Assembly (NCBI GenBank): GCA_018398805.1
Contig: JAGFBZ010002335.1
Location: forward strand, 1-64,000
Direction: 5' to 3'
Length of the DNA: 64,000 nucleotides
From: Hirundichthys speculiger
Lineage: Eukaryota > Chordata > Actinopteri > Beloniformes > Exocoetidae
Shown: positions 51,101 through 56,230 of the stretch, piece by piece
Numbering within the stretch: the first letter of the stretch is position 1
Layout: each line of letters opens with the position of its first letter
The notes under the pieces: generated by a model
What the model saw: the letters and a program-made list of their open reading frames with translations, nothing else
Databases searched by the model: none
What the model was told of the DNA's origin: nothing
Made by a program: the position numbers and the translations under genes

Positions 51101-53515
51101 ACTTGTCTGCGTGGAACAAACATCACTGACATAAATGAACTGGAATCTGCCAGATAGATATGATTTAAAACAGTCTGGTATTGTCCCTTTAATCCCAGTA
51201 ACCTTCTCTAATCTGTGCAGTAATGCTGTGATCTATGGTGCCGGTGGTCACGAGGAGGTCATTTATGACTCCAACCAGCTCTGCTCTTGTACTATGATAT
51301 ATTCTGACCCCTGCCTTAAAAAACGTGGCTTGCAACAATCCTATAGAGAATTTCAGATATAAATGGGTGGATGTATATTGGTCTATAATTCATTAAAATG
51401 TCTGGATGGATTTTTTTTGAGTAAAGGTTTAATTTACAGCAGGTTTAAAAACCTGTGATGCATATCCCGATTTTAGGGGTAGGTTAATCTGATCTGATAT
51501 TGACGTACTGGTGAGTAGTTGAGATGGGATGCAGTCTAACAGCTCAGAGAGCTGGATAGAAGAGAAACAGTCATGAGGGAAGTCAGGAGTGGGGGAAGTT
51601 ACTGAAGCTGGAGAAATATCCACAGCTGTTGTTACTTGGGTGGTTTAATGGTTTTATTGAGCTTTATTAAGCACATGAGATCACTACTGAGAGAAACTGT
51701 TATCGTTCTACTGATTTATAGGAATAACACTTCCTTTCCATTTGGTTATGCATTTATTTGTTTTAGTGTGGATATATAAATTTTACCAAGGAGCTAAACT
51801 CCTATGGATAGTGACCCTCTTTTCAGAAGGGCAAAAGTATCTAAAGCTAAATGTAGTATATCAGCATTATTTTTGACAAGGCAATCAGTATATGCAAGAG
51901 TAAGTTTCCAGGTCATCATCTTCAATTGTTCTACCATAATGTAGCGGGAAGGAGTTGAAAAGTCATGGACTCCTCAAATGGATTTACAGCGTTATCTGCT
52001 CTAACAATGCCTTTTATTATGTCCTATAACACTGACAATGTTCATTTCAAATGTTATGTAATAGTGATGAGAGAGAAAGGGTTAAGAGGTTAATAATTAG
52101 GTTCTATATGGAGAATAAGGGTGTGATTAAAGCAGTGTGTCAATACATTTACTTTTTGAGAGAAGCCCATTAATTCTACAAGTGAATGAAAAAGTACCTT
52201 GTTGTGAACATCCGTGTGAATGTTAAAGTCTCTCACAATGATGACCACTAAACCAGACAGGAAATCTGAACCTTCAAAGGAATGTATTTGAACATGTGTG
52301 GTTTGTGGTCTGAAATAGAGATTTCAAATGTCAATTTTACATGAAGGAAACATTTTCTTTATGTATTAATTGAATCAATGTAGCAACATTACAAAACCAC
52401 AAGAGGGCAGTGCATATTCATTGAGCACATTACAGTTCTATTTAGAATAATGGCAGTGTGTGAAAAAAGTGAATAAAACTTAAAATCTCTATAAAATCTT
52501 TTATTTCCATATATGTAAATGCACATGCACCACATATTCTATTCCAAATCAAAACATGAAGAACATTTATAAAATGTGTTATTCCTTTACAGGAAGCCAA
52601 GAAAAAGGAACATTAGGCTGTTAAAAAAAAAAATAATAATAAAATAAATAGCATTGTCAGCATTTTTCTTTACAAACTCAGAAATATATTGTAAAGTGAG
52701 AAATACTTAAAGATTTATCTTTCCTATGGCTCACTGAACTAATATTTAGTTGTATAACTGCTGATTGTAAAAACTGCTTGTGGGAGGGGCTTATAGCACA
52801 CTCAATACCCAGCAGGGGGTCAGATAGATCATGAAGACAGGAATACATTTCAAAATTCTTTTCATAAGTATTATCCATCCATCCATCGATTATCTATAGC
52901 CGTTTCTTTCTCTTCAGGATCTGCTGGAGCCTTTGGACCCTGGACAAGTCCCCAGTCCATCGCAGGGCTCAAAAATATTCAATAAAAATAGAATCATCTT
53001 TATCTTTCCTTTAAAACAGTCCAGGATGTCTCATGGATCAAATAGACATCATTTTATACTGGTATAAAAGCATGAATGAATGAATTAAATACAAAAGTAG
53101 CATGAAAGAAGAATATTTAGGTAAAATAATAGGAAAAAAAATGTGAAATATAATGACAAAAAAAGACAGTTAAAAAATGTTCCAATATCAAATAAGCAAA
53201 CATTTAAGCGCATTATTATTCATCTTGACATTTATTTCAGTTTATATTTTAAATAAATAAAAATATTTTAAAATAAATCCTGTTCTGCCACTGAATGCCT
53301 TTCTAACTCCATCTTTGATCTTTCCCTCCCATCCATGTCTTCGTTGACAGAAAGGAGGCTCTGCTCATCAGTGTGGCCAGCTGAAAGTGGGTCACATCAT
53401 CCTAGAGGTCAACGGCGTTTCCCTGAGAGGGAGGGAACACAAAGATGCTGCCCGCATTATTGCTGAGGCCTTCAAGACCAAAGAGACGGACCATGTTGAC
53501 TTCCTGGTGGTTTAA
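18253..53515 (+). CDS. whrn: Whirlin, C-terminal two thirds (nine exons; 5' exons outside window)
   Basis: Whirlin is a PDZ scaffold of stereocilia tips and bases and of the photoreceptor periciliary membrane. It binds usherin, ADGRV1 and myosin XVa in mammals. I read the coding sequence as exons 18253-18289 (tentative), 18929-19107, 19207-19383, 25543-25587, 25657-25728, 29204-29897, 35346-35521, 36947-37075 and 53351-53515. Intron phases match at each junction from 18929 onward, giving 544 codons plus stop. Landmarks are the MAYYLQEY and LSEVRS harmonin-homology region, [18 protein letters not shown], and a PDZ3 with [19 protein letters not shown] followed by [15 protein letters not shown]. 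The last is close to mammalian whirlin as I remember it. The paralogue (a or b) is not determined. PDZ1 and PDZ2 are not in the window. The protein ends DFLVV, a few residues earlier than the mammalian tail. Confidence 0.93.
18290..18928 (+). other. whrn: whrn intron
   Basis: Non-coding. It contains a TA dinucleotide tract at about 18360-18387 and repeated AATGTAATAT segments near 18538. The acceptor region has a C-rich tract (about 18882-18895) and three possible AG sites at 18920-18921, 18924-18925 and 18927-18928. Confidence 0.6.
18929..19107 (+). CDS. whrn: whrn exon: first part of second harmonin-homology domain
   Basis: Reads [16 protein letters not shown], then [17 protein letters not shown], then [17 protein letters not shown]. 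This aligns by eye with the helical domain between PDZ2 and the proline-rich region of whirlin. In mammals the matching words are MAYYLDEY and ALFKLLNTHAK. The donor is CCAAG then GTACGG. The exact start (18929, 18926 or 18922) depends on which acceptor is used. Confidence 0.9.
19108..19206 (+). other. whrn: Short 99-nt whrn intron with no in-frame stop
   Basis: Donor GTACGG, pyrimidine-rich 3' end (TTTTCTCCTTTTCCCCTCCC) and acceptor AAG at 19206. The length is a multiple of three and the frame stays open, so retention would add 33 residues rather than truncate. The strong polypyrimidine tract and the conserved exon borders argue it is a normal intron. Confidence 0.8.
19207..19383 (+). CDS. 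whrn: whrn exon: second part of second harmonin-homology domain
   Basis: Starts [20 protein letters not shown], the counterpart of the conserved LLSEVR and DLERFD words of whirlin. It ends in a histidine-rich stretch [10 protein letters not shown] before the donor GTACTT at 19384. The length is 59 codons, phase 0 at both ends. The end is less certain than the start because the C-terminal half is not conserved. Confidence 0.85.
19384..19793 (+). other. whrn: whrn intron, part before the hAT insertion
   Basis: Open frames in this stretch show no recognisable motif. It leads to the hAT element, whose target duplication begins at 19794. Confidence 0.5.
19972..20496 (+). pseudogene. N-terminal BED-finger part of a ZBED/hAT transposase, truncated
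   Basis: It starts at ATG 19972 ([16 protein letters not shown]). A BED zinc finger is visible as ICKTCNAEI (C-x2-C) followed about 27 residues later by HLKSKH (H-x4-H). After [10 protein letters not shown] (about 20404) the frame runs into G/C-rich foreign sequence and stops at 20496. The catalytic and dimerisation parts are missing, so it cannot encode an active transposase. Confidence 0.85.
20404..21075. mobile_element. Probable insertion nested in the hAT element, GTCCCCCC-rich ends
   Basis: The hAT coding frame is interrupted at about 20404 by sequence bounded by AAATCCCGGGGGGGACA on the left and a TGTCCCCCCCCC tract and GGGATTT on the right. These ends are imperfectly inverted. No target duplication could be established. 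Family unknown. Confidence 0.45.
21655..25312. repeat. 15-bp minisatellite, about 3.65 kb, in a whrn intron
   Basis: Tandem copies of AGTAGGATGAGTACA and AGTAGGATGAGTAGA, about 240 copies. From 21655 to about 22680 the period is almost perfectly 15 with C/G alternation at position 14 and a few A substitutions (GAGAAGGATG). From about 22680 to 25300 there are many small insertions and deletions and stray partial units. On the - strand this gives a long but meaningless open frame of Thr-His-Pro-Leu-Tyr-Ser repeats. It is not a protein gene. Confidence 0.97.
25543..25587 (+). CDS. whrn: whrn small exon (15 codons)
   Basis: Follows acceptor GATCTTCAG (ending 25542) and reads [15 protein letters not shown], phase 0 to phase 0, before a GTAAAC donor at 25588. 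Mammalian whirlin has a similarly placed short acidic word (VSVDDVR), so the match is suggestive only. Support is mainly phase agreement with both neighbours. Confidence 0.6.
25588..25656 (+). other. whrn: 69-nt whrn mini-intron, stop-free
   Basis: GTAAAC donor, an ACTACAAC region that could serve as branch site, then GTTTTTTTTCTTTCAG. Length is 23 codons exactly and the frame is open through it. Retention would insert a 23-residue segment ending in four phenylalanines and a glutamine. The strong pyrimidine tract favours splicing, but an exon spanning 25543-25728 cannot be excluded. Confidence 0.6.
25657..25728 (+). CDS. whrn: whrn exon (24 codons)
   Basis: Reads [20 protein letters not shown] and on to NVAL before the strong donor GTATGT. 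The acceptor has a long T-rich tract. Phase 0 at both ends. No domain is recognised. It sits in the linker between the second harmonin-homology domain and the proline-rich region. Confidence 0.7.
25729..27282 (+). other. whrn: whrn intron, no clear feature
   Basis: AT-rich with T runs (about 26121-26136). A CAGATATGTCTGATATGTCTG short repeat at about 26706 precedes an ACTGTGCACCCCTAG motif that resembles a decayed transposon end. No exon is supported. Confidence 0.5.
27283..27981. mobile_element. Non-autonomous TIR element, copy 1 (about 0.7 kb)
   Basis: The left end AGGGCCAATTCCAATTCC is followed by CCCTCAATCTCAACCCTC-type repeats. The right end is five copies of the 13-base unit GAGATTGAGGGTT. 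The interior matches the element at 45278-46457 in opposite orientation. No transposase is present. No target duplication could be read, so the superfamily is open. Confidence 0.8.
28006..29203 (+). other. whrn: whrn intron, no clear feature
   Basis: AT-rich non-coding sequence with poly-A and poly-T runs. A short GAAAATAGATCTTTGATCTC segment at about 28195 is reminiscent of common fish SINE-like 3' ends. Nothing else is supported. Confidence 0.45.
29204..29897 (+). CDS. whrn: whrn large exon: Pro/Ser-rich linker
   Basis: Acceptor TTCACTGACAG ends at 29203. The frame [19 protein letters not shown] and onward is open for the whole 694 nt (231 codons plus one base), and even beyond to 29971. 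The composition is rich in Pro, Ser, His and Thr, with [17 protein letters not shown] near the end. Mammalian whirlin has an equivalent long proline-rich region between the second harmonin-homology domain and PDZ3. The donor is AAAGAG then GTTCGC (29898). It leaves one base, which forms GAA with the next exon. That phase match decides this donor over others such as GTATAC at 29272. Confidence 0.85.
30309..30326 (+). repeat. Three interstitial TTAGGG copies
   Basis: TTAGGGTTAGGGTTAGGG is directly visible, followed by an A-run. Too short to be a telomere relic with confidence. Confidence 0.9.
31030..31097 (+). repeat. Retroposon 3' tail (CCCCCTTGGGGG...AATAAAG, GAATT repeats)
   Basis: CTTGAATTTCCCCCTTGGGG followed by ATTAATAAAGTGTTTTGAATT and repeats of GAATT. 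This is the common 3' end of several teleost non-LTR elements. A related tail lies at 62925-63045. Confidence 0.6.
31171..31455. mobile_element. 285-bp hAT-type MITE
   Basis: Inverted ends TAGAGATGCGCGGATGA and ATCCGCGCATCTCTA, with perfect 8-bp duplications CCGGGAAC at 31163-31170 and 31456-31463. The interior has GGGCGGAT and GCGGGTTGCGG repeats and no coding capacity. Confidence 0.95.
31456..32290 (+). other. whrn: whrn intron between transposons
   Basis: No gene supported, although a + strand frame of 126 codons crosses the MITE border. A fragment of the 27-kb TIR element lies at 32104-32220. Confidence 0.5.
32104..32220. mobile_element. Fragment of the same TIR element (left end only)
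   Basis: AGGGTGAATTCCAATTCCTC and the following CCTTAACCCTCAATCTCAAC match the ends of the elements at 27283 and 45278. The GAAATGGGACACC segment follows in the same order. The remainder is absent, so it is a truncated copy. Confidence 0.75.
32291..34200. mobile_element. 1.9-kb fold-back element with 8-bp target duplication
   Basis: Ends ATGGGGTGCCGAATG and its complement are flanked by ACAATGAT duplications (32283-32290 and 34201-34208). Arms of about 850 bases extend inward to 33141 and 33348. They pass through long tracts of AAATCTAAATGTTAAAT-type repeats, then a single-copy stretch GTGTCGCCGAGTGTAAAGCG. The 206-base centre holds a further 35-base perfect inverted repeat (33206-33240 with 33310-33344). 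There is no transposase gene. The 8-bp duplication suggests hAT mobilisation, but the ends are not the usual hAT type. Confidence 0.93.
34232..35025. mobile_element. 794-bp TIR element, probably non-autonomous
   Basis: Inverted ends TATGGAAGTATTTCTGTGCC and its complement are flanked by CATCAG on both sides (34226-34231 and 35026-35031). The arms continue for over 200 bases with AAAATTCAGTGTAAAAA-like repeats. The centre carries AGCCAATCACGTTACGCTCC and a near copy of the terminal TATGGAAGTATTT at about 34745. Superfamily not assigned. Confidence 0.85.
35346..35521 (+). CDS. whrn: whrn exon: Ser/Asp-rich conserved block
   Basis: Reads [20 protein letters not shown] and continues with [14 protein letters not shown] to GATRQ before the donor GTGAGG. 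The [18 protein letters not shown] word is a near-identical signature of whirlin just before PDZ3. The acceptor (TTTCCACCAG) is short on pyrimidines, but phase 1 agrees with the preceding exon. Confidence 0.95.
35522..36184 (+). other. whrn: whrn intron, AT-rich, nothing recognised
   Basis: Non-coding. It includes an AAT-type microsatellite at about 36119-36150. Confidence 0.55.
36185..36520 (-). mobile_element. Non-LTR retroposon 3' end fragment
   Basis: AGATAAGATAAG followed by CCTTTATTTGTCCCACAATG and GGGGAAATTAACATTGTTAC. This is a common teleost LINE 3' end, read here from the tail, so the element points to the - strand. The inner boundary is approximate. Confidence 0.55.
36947..37075 (+). 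CDS. whrn: whrn exon: N-terminal half of PDZ3
   Basis: Acceptor TTTTGTCTCAACAG ends at 36946 and donor CAG then GTAAGA lies at 37076. The 43 codons read [20 protein letters not shown] then [19 protein letters not shown] and TIQ. The LGIA loop is the carboxylate-binding segment of PDZ domains (the GLGF-type loop). It lies next to strand B, which pairs with the ligand C-terminus. Nearly identical to mammalian whirlin PDZ3 in this stretch. Confidence 0.97.
37660..38350 (+). pseudogene. LINE endonuclease/RT relic, interrupted
   Basis: Frames include [19 protein letters not shown] and, in the same segment, [12 protein letters not shown]. This resembles the start of the endonuclease of fish non-LTR elements (a WxET-like word after SLxNKxD). 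Later words are scattered over other frames (ATTACTAAGC and GGAGAATTCAACCACACC regions). The relic continues on the far side of the hAT insertion at 38360, from 39476. Confidence 0.55.
38360..39467 (+). mobile_element. 1.1-kb hAT element, internally deleted, with target duplication
   Basis: Ends TAGGGATGCGCGCGATTAG and AACATCCCTA lie inside perfect 8-bp duplications GAAGACAC (38352-38359 and 39468-39475). Both termini are rich in TAGTCG/CGACTA motifs. A BED-finger fragment lies inside. It sits within an older LINE relic, so the order of insertion is clear. Confidence 0.95.
38590..38917 (+). pseudogene. BED zinc-finger fragment of ZBED/hAT transposase
   Basis: Frame with [17 protein letters not shown] (aromatic start of a BED finger), CRLCQ (C-x2-C) and HIQLKH (H-x4-H). 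An Ala/Asp/Ser repeat ([15 protein letters not shown]) follows and the frame stops at 38915-38917. The catalytic core is deleted. Confidence 0.8.
39476..39983 (+). other. LINE-relic continuation and unassigned sequence in whrn intron
   Basis: The first ~100 bases continue the LINE relic interrupted by the hAT. The rest includes GATAGCGGGAGATGCG and AGAACGCAATCTTCCACC. A short inverted relationship (TAAAGCCACTA at about 39600 with TAGTGGCTTTA at about 42266) hints at an older transposon around the pogo-like element. Confidence 0.35.
40450..41780 (-). mobile_element. Compact retroposon-like segment with ORF, AATAAA and TGATTC tail
   Basis: Read on the - strand: tandem GGCCTTATGGGTAATGG-like repeats (about 41780-41740), a leader of about 130 bases, an ATG ORF (41607-41137), a ~600-base trailer, then an AATAAATTTGATTCTGATTG end with TGATTC repeats near 40450. 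This layout (5' repeats, one ORF, poly-A signal, microsatellite tail) is what a short non-LTR retroposon or its derivative would show. It lies wholly inside the pogo-like element, so it inserted later or was captured. Confidence 0.55.
41137..41607 (-). CDS. Intact 156-codon ORF, single-pass membrane protein, transposon-borne
   Basis: I do not recognise the family. The start ATG has a favourable ACCATGG context. Residues 1-60 are Cys/Pro/Trp-containing ([30 protein letters not shown]). Residues about 60-82 form one hydrophobic segment ([20 protein letters not shown]) followed by basic YRKIKR, suggesting the N-terminus faces outward or into the lumen. The C-terminal 75 residues are charged and helical-looking ([21 protein letters not shown]), possibly coiled coil. 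No stop or frameshift interrupts it, unlike every transposon gene nearby. It may be a retroposon accessory protein or a captured host gene. Function unknown. Confidence 0.6.
   Translation of the reverse strand: MDLVSWSLNAIDQIFSTRRESIGEPSCPDGTEPAGYVQDPWRNWRLSCQAPLFIEDAEDVYIFGFMIIGFLLFGVGGYLMYRKIKRTDAAIPVLMSVCVEVSRAVSAETVKRDEMNRKLDVIHGVNHRQLQMHELMGKMDINLGSLHALIRENGHE
41975..42314. other. whrn intron, nothing recognised
   Basis: Non-coding. Includes GTGGCTTTAGAGTGCCGAAG, which is partly inverted relative to about 39570-39600. Confidence 0.4.
42315..42406. repeat. Inverted repeat GGCAGGTAAAAAACTCCCACA
   Basis: The left arm starts at about 42315 and the right arm ends at about 42404 (TGTGGGAGTTTTTTTTACC then TGCC), with a ~50-base centre. 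It could fold as a hairpin. It is immediately followed by a SINE/LINE-like tail. Confidence 0.75.
42407..42546 (+). repeat. Retroposon 3' end (AAAGCGCCTAGAG...GGCGCTATACAG type)
   Basis: CTGTAAAGCGCCTAGAGATA followed by GGCGCTATACAGATAAAATT and GAATTTAATTCAATT. This tail type is widespread in teleost genomes. The 5' boundary is uncertain. Confidence 0.65.
42547..43400 (+). other. whrn intron, unassigned
   Basis: Contains a short tandem of GGACAGAGGAAAGGGGCGG at about 42772-42810. No coding exon is supported. Confidence 0.45.
43401..43760. mobile_element. Truncated Tc1-like transposon end
   Basis: CAGGTCCTTGTAAAAGTATT then CACATTTCAGGGTTCAAAC, AGTGGGACACAATCGTGAAG and GTGGGGCGTGTAATATTATT form the typical 5' non-coding end of fish Tc1-like elements. 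The transposase and the other end are missing. Confidence 0.65.
43960..45170 (-). pseudogene. Possible BEL/Pao-type reverse-transcriptase relic
   Basis: An open - strand frame of 128 codons (44346-43960) includes [13 protein letters not shown]. This resembles the FxVDNCLxS motif (YxDN-like active site) of BEL/Pao reverse transcriptases. Upstream, at about 44860-45100 on the same strand, broken frames contain [10 protein letters not shown] and [10 protein letters not shown], in the place expected for the region before the RT. Many stops separate the pieces. The assignment is a weak resemblance; it could be another LTR element. Confidence 0.35.
45278..46457. mobile_element. Non-autonomous TIR element, copy 2 (about 1.2 kb), with minisatellite
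   Basis: Left end AGGGTGAATTCCAATTCC and right end GGAATTGGAATTGGCCCT. Its reverse complement matches the element at 27283 almost base for base in the outer parts (for example TAGCTAGCTTCTGGATAGCC and GAGCGCTGTATATTCTC). The middle is expanded by a GC-rich minisatellite. No coding frame is supported. Confidence 0.85.
45600..46145. repeat. GC-rich minisatellite inside the TIR element
   Basis: Repeats of GTCCCGTCAGCGGTCC, GTCGGCTTCACGTTACTTGT and ACTCGTCGGTGGTCCCGTTC with a larger period of about 110-120 bases. The other copy (27283-27981) has only one short version of this segment. Plus-strand frames here are open because of the repeat. Confidence 0.9.
46458..47308 (+). other. whrn intron, nothing recognised
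   Basis: Single-copy-looking. A short palindromic run of GGTATGATTTGGTATCATACC lies near 46877. Confidence 0.5.
47910..48472 (+). mobile_element. RTE/Rex3-like LINE 3' end with (GGAT)n tail
   Basis: Frames contain [12 protein letters not shown] and, further on, [20 protein letters not shown] and [17 protein letters not shown], followed by a GGAT/GATG repeat tail at 48415-48472. This is a familiar C-terminal end of fish LINE ORFs. Frameshifts split the reading, so it is a dead 5'-truncated copy. A deleted relative is at 57598-57866 on the other strand. Confidence 0.7.
48415..48472 (+). repeat. (GGAT)n microsatellite at LINE tail
   Basis: About fourteen GGAT units directly visible, adjoining the LINE 3' end. 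Confidence 0.97.
49043..49376 (+). other. whrn intron between hAT and pogo-like elements
   Basis: No feature recognised. Continuous in origin with sequence before 47309 if the hAT is removed. Confidence 0.4.
49379..50722 (-). mobile_element. pogo/Tigger-like element, copy 2, opposite orientation
   Basis: Ends CAGTGATCCCTTGCC and AAGGGATCACTG, flanked by TA on both sides. The right end, read on the - strand, matches the left end of copy 1 (CGGTTAATGGGGACC, TTTAAAATATGTTTAAA, CAGCCTCTGGTCTC). It lacks the membrane-protein ORF of copy 1. The central part is unrelated and includes two segments of GGCCCACCAG / CTGGTGGGCC, inverted to each other (about 49920 and 50331). No transposase. Confidence 0.82.
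50755..51640 (-). pseudogene. L2/Rex1-like LINE reverse-transcriptase relic
   Basis: On the - strand, from high to low coordinate: [33 protein letters not shown], then [17 protein letters not shown] (a degenerate YADD active site) and [20 protein letters not shown]. These are the classic words of the L2-group reverse transcriptase, in the right order, with stops and frameshifts between them. Non-functional. Confidence 0.8.
51641..52870 (+). other. whrn intron, unassigned
   Basis: AT-rich. It may hold older LINE sequence upstream (on the - strand) of the preceding relic, but I could not read any motif. No exon is supported. Confidence 0.4.
52871..52975 (+). repeat. Retroposon-like CCATCCATC...CAGTCCATCGCAGGGC fragment
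   Basis: CATCCATCCATCGATTATC is followed by GGATCTGCTGGAGCC and CCCCAGTCCATCGCAGGGC. This is a common teleost repeat end. It is truncated on both sides. Confidence 0.6.
53351..53515 (+). CDS. whrn: whrn last exon: C-terminal half of PDZ3 and stop
   Basis: Acceptor TCGTTGACAG ends at 53350. The 54 codons read [20 protein letters not shown] then [17 protein letters not shown] and [17 protein letters not shown], and TAA is at 53513-53515. This supplies the later strands and the helix B of PDZ3. The helix B region (HKDAARII) contains the histidine typical of class I ligand binding. Mammalian whirlin runs a few residues beyond the FLV position. Confidence 0.97.
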   Translation, partial: KGGSAHQCGQLKVGHIILEVNGVSLRGREHKDAARIIAEAFKTKETDHVDFLVV

Positions 53516-53559
53516 CCAGAGCACGTGGAGGGACAAGCCTTTTTCTACAGCCAGGTTTC

Positions 53560-54747
53560 AGACGCTTCATGGAGGAGTCCACGTACCTGCTACCTGGTGT
53601 TATCCTGCATCAGGTAGCAGGTGTACGGACTCCTCCACACACCTGCTACCTGGTGCAGGATAACATCAGGTAGCAGGTGTACGGACTCCTCCACACACCT
53701 GCTACCTGGTGTTATCCTGCATCAGGTAGCAGGTGTACGGACTCCTCCACACACCTGCTACCTGATGTTATCCTGCATCAGGTAGCAGGTGTACGGACTC
53801 CTCCACACACCTGCTACCTGATGTTATCCTGCATCAGGTAGCAGGTGTACGGACTCCTCCACACACCTGCTACCTGATGTTATCCTGCATCAGGTAGCAG
53901 GTGTATGGACTCCTCCACGTACCTCCTACCTGATGTTATCCTGCATCAGGTAGCAGGTGTACGGACTCCTCCACATACCTGCTACCTGATGTTATCCTGC
54001 ACCAGGTAGCAGGTGTACGGACTCCTCCACACACCTGCTACCTGATGTTATCCTGCATCAGGTAGCAGGTGTACGGACTCCTCCACACACCTGCTACCTG
54101 ATGTTATCCTGCACCAGGTAGCAGGTGTACGGACTCCTCCACACACCTGCTACCTGATGTTATCCTGCACCAGGTAGCAGGTGTACGGACTCCTCCACAC
54201 ACCTGCTACCTGATGTTATCCTGCATCCAGGTAGCAGGTGTACGGACTCCTCCACATACCTGCTACCTGATGTTATCCTGCATCAGGTAGCAGGTGTACG
54301 GACTCCTCCACATACCTGCTACCTGATGTTATCCTGCACCAGGTAGCAGGTGTACGGACTCCTCCACACACCTGCTACCTGATGTTATCCTGCATCAGGT
54401 AGCAGGTGTACGGACTCCTCCACACACCTGCTACCTGATGTTATCCTGCATCAGGTTGCAGGTGTACGGACTCCTCCACACACCTGCTACCTGATGTTAT
54501 CCTGCATCAGGTAGCAGGTGTACGGACTCCTCCACACACCTGCTACCTGATGTTATCCTGCATCAGGTAGCAGGTGTATGGACTCCTCCACATACCTGCT
54601 ACCTGATGTTATCCTGCATCAGGTAGCAGGTGTACGGACTCCTCCACACACCTGCTACCTGATGTTATCCTGCATCAGGTAGCAGGTGTATGGACTCCTC
54701 CACATACCTGCTACCTGATGTTATCCTGCTACCTGATGTTATCCTGC
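53560..54747 (+). repeat. 56-bp minisatellite, about 21 copies, each self-complementary
   Basis: The unit contains ATCAGGTAGCAGGTGT, a 14-base centre ACGGACTCCTCCAC, then ACACCTGCTACCTGAT, then GTTATCCTGC. The two 16-base arms are perfect complements. Copies are exactly 56 bases apart (for example 53721 and 53777). Variants include CATACCTGC, CACCAGG and TATGG forms. It starts about 45 bases after the whrn stop and so would be in its 3'UTR. Both strands can pair in two registers, across the ACGG loop or across the GTTATCCTGC spacer. Confidence 0.97.
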
Positions 54748-55025
54748 GTTGTTGCTCCTCATTTCATTTCAAGGCTTTGACTATGGAAAGATATGTTGGA
54801 CATTTGCTAATTGCACTCTACAGAGATTTGCACAATTTAGAAATTATATTACATTAATATTTTCAAAATCATACCTACATCAGTTGCTCTTGACATTGTT
54901 TTTAGTCTTTTCTCTTTATAGTATTCAGAATCTGTAAGCCATTTTCTTTTACCAGGAGAAAAATTAGCAATACTGGTGTTCTTGCTACAGCAACTGATTT
55001 TAAAGTAGTAAATAACACAAAAGTC

Positions 55026-55031
55026 AATAAA
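55026..55031 (+). terminator. whrn: Possible poly-A signal of whrn
   Basis: First clear AATAAA downstream of the last whrn exon and minisatellite. T-rich sequence follows from about 55055. Confidence 0.4.
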
Positions 55032-55045
55032 TTCAGTCTTCAGGA

Positions 55046-55405
55046 TCTTGTATATTGGTTTATTTATTGATTTAATTTTTTTTTTTTTTTCGACAATAGG
55101 AAATGCATTGCGTTTGCGTTGGAGTGGGATGCTGAACCCTTAAGACAGAATGGAAAAATGCTAGTTACGGACACAGATTTGGTTTCCCAGAGCTCTCACT
55201 TCATTTTGAATTTGGGAGAGCAGCTTTTTAGATTTCACTGTTAGCAGTACAGGTCTCTCCGTGAGCATCCAGATTCATTCAGAAACTGAAACTCACCCCT
55301 TTGTGACACCGTCCACACTCCAAAAATAACCCACGCAGAATGAACGACAGCCAAGTTCAATAAATTTACATATAAATACAATTTTTGATCGTGTTCATAG
55401 GATTG
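55046..55405. other. Intergenic, nothing recognised
   Basis: Contains a T-run (about 55076-55091). No supported gene. Confidence 0.5.
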
Positions 55406-56230
55406 TTTATCAACAACACATAAATGAATTATAACTTAAGACTAAATAATTTACTTCTTGTGTCAATATCCTTTCCCATTTTGTCCTTACCCTCCCACTA
55501 AAGGAGCTCAGTGATGTAAGCTGGAGCCTGTCCACTGAGAGCCTTAAAAATGATGAGTAGAACTTTAAACTGAATCCTAAAATGCAGAGAAGGGGAGATC
55601 CAATATGTTCACGTGTCCTTGTACCAGTCAACAGTCTGGATTTTGGACCAACTGCAAACGCATTAATGAAGACAGTGGAAGGTTGAGGTAAGGGAATAAT
55701 CCAGCCGTGATGTAATGAAAGAATGGCTTACTTTTTTCAAGATCATTATAAGATAACGATTTGAGGTGAGGAATGACAGGTAACTGATAAAAAAAAACTG
55801 TTTTTAGCAACAGAACTTATCTGTCTGTCAAGACATAGCCCAGAATCAAAAATGACACCCAGATTTCTGGCATGAGATTTAACATATGGGGTGAGTTTAT
55901 CTGCCTGCAGTGCATATGGATTTGGGAGGACCAAAAATGATGGCTTTGGTTTTATTACTGTTTAATCGGAGAAAGTTATTTGACATCCACACTTTAATAT
56001 CTTCAAAATAGTTCAGGAGAGACTGAACAGAGTCACTGAATTTCAGTGGGAGGTATAATTGTGAGATATCTGCATATAAATGTGATGAAATAATATATTT
56101 TTTAATGATATCACCAAGGGAAAACATATAGCACTGGGGGGTCCAAGATGGACCCTTGAGGGACGCCATTGGAGAGAGGAGCAGTGGATGAGGAAAACTG
56201 ACCAATGGACACAGAAGATGTCCTACGGTG
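55406..56230 (-). pseudogene. L2/Rex1-like LINE reverse transcriptase, C-terminal half, decayed
   Basis: On the - strand from 56205 down: SSHLYADISQLYLPLK (degenerate YADD), LLNYFEDIKVWMSNNFL, HARNLGVIFDSGLCLDRQI, SLSYNDLEKSKPFFHYIT, SSLMRLQLVQN, and TGTRTREHI. Word order is exactly that of L2-group elements, spread over three frames with stops between. It lies downstream of whrn and points toward it. Confidence 0.88.

Larger units (their letters stand above)
37076..53350 (+). other. whrn: 16.3-kb intron splitting PDZ3 of whrn
   Basis: Bounded by GTAAGA and TCGTTGACAG, phase 0. It is built largely of nested transposons, listed separately. No additional whrn exon is needed because the flanking exons join directly at ...TIQ and KGGSAH... 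as in other whirlins. Confidence 0.85.
53516..55045 (+). other. whrn: whrn 3'UTR (inferred)
   Basis: Runs from the stop codon through the hairpin minisatellite to a possible poly-A signal at 55026. The length is inferred; no transcript evidence is available here. Confidence 0.5.
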
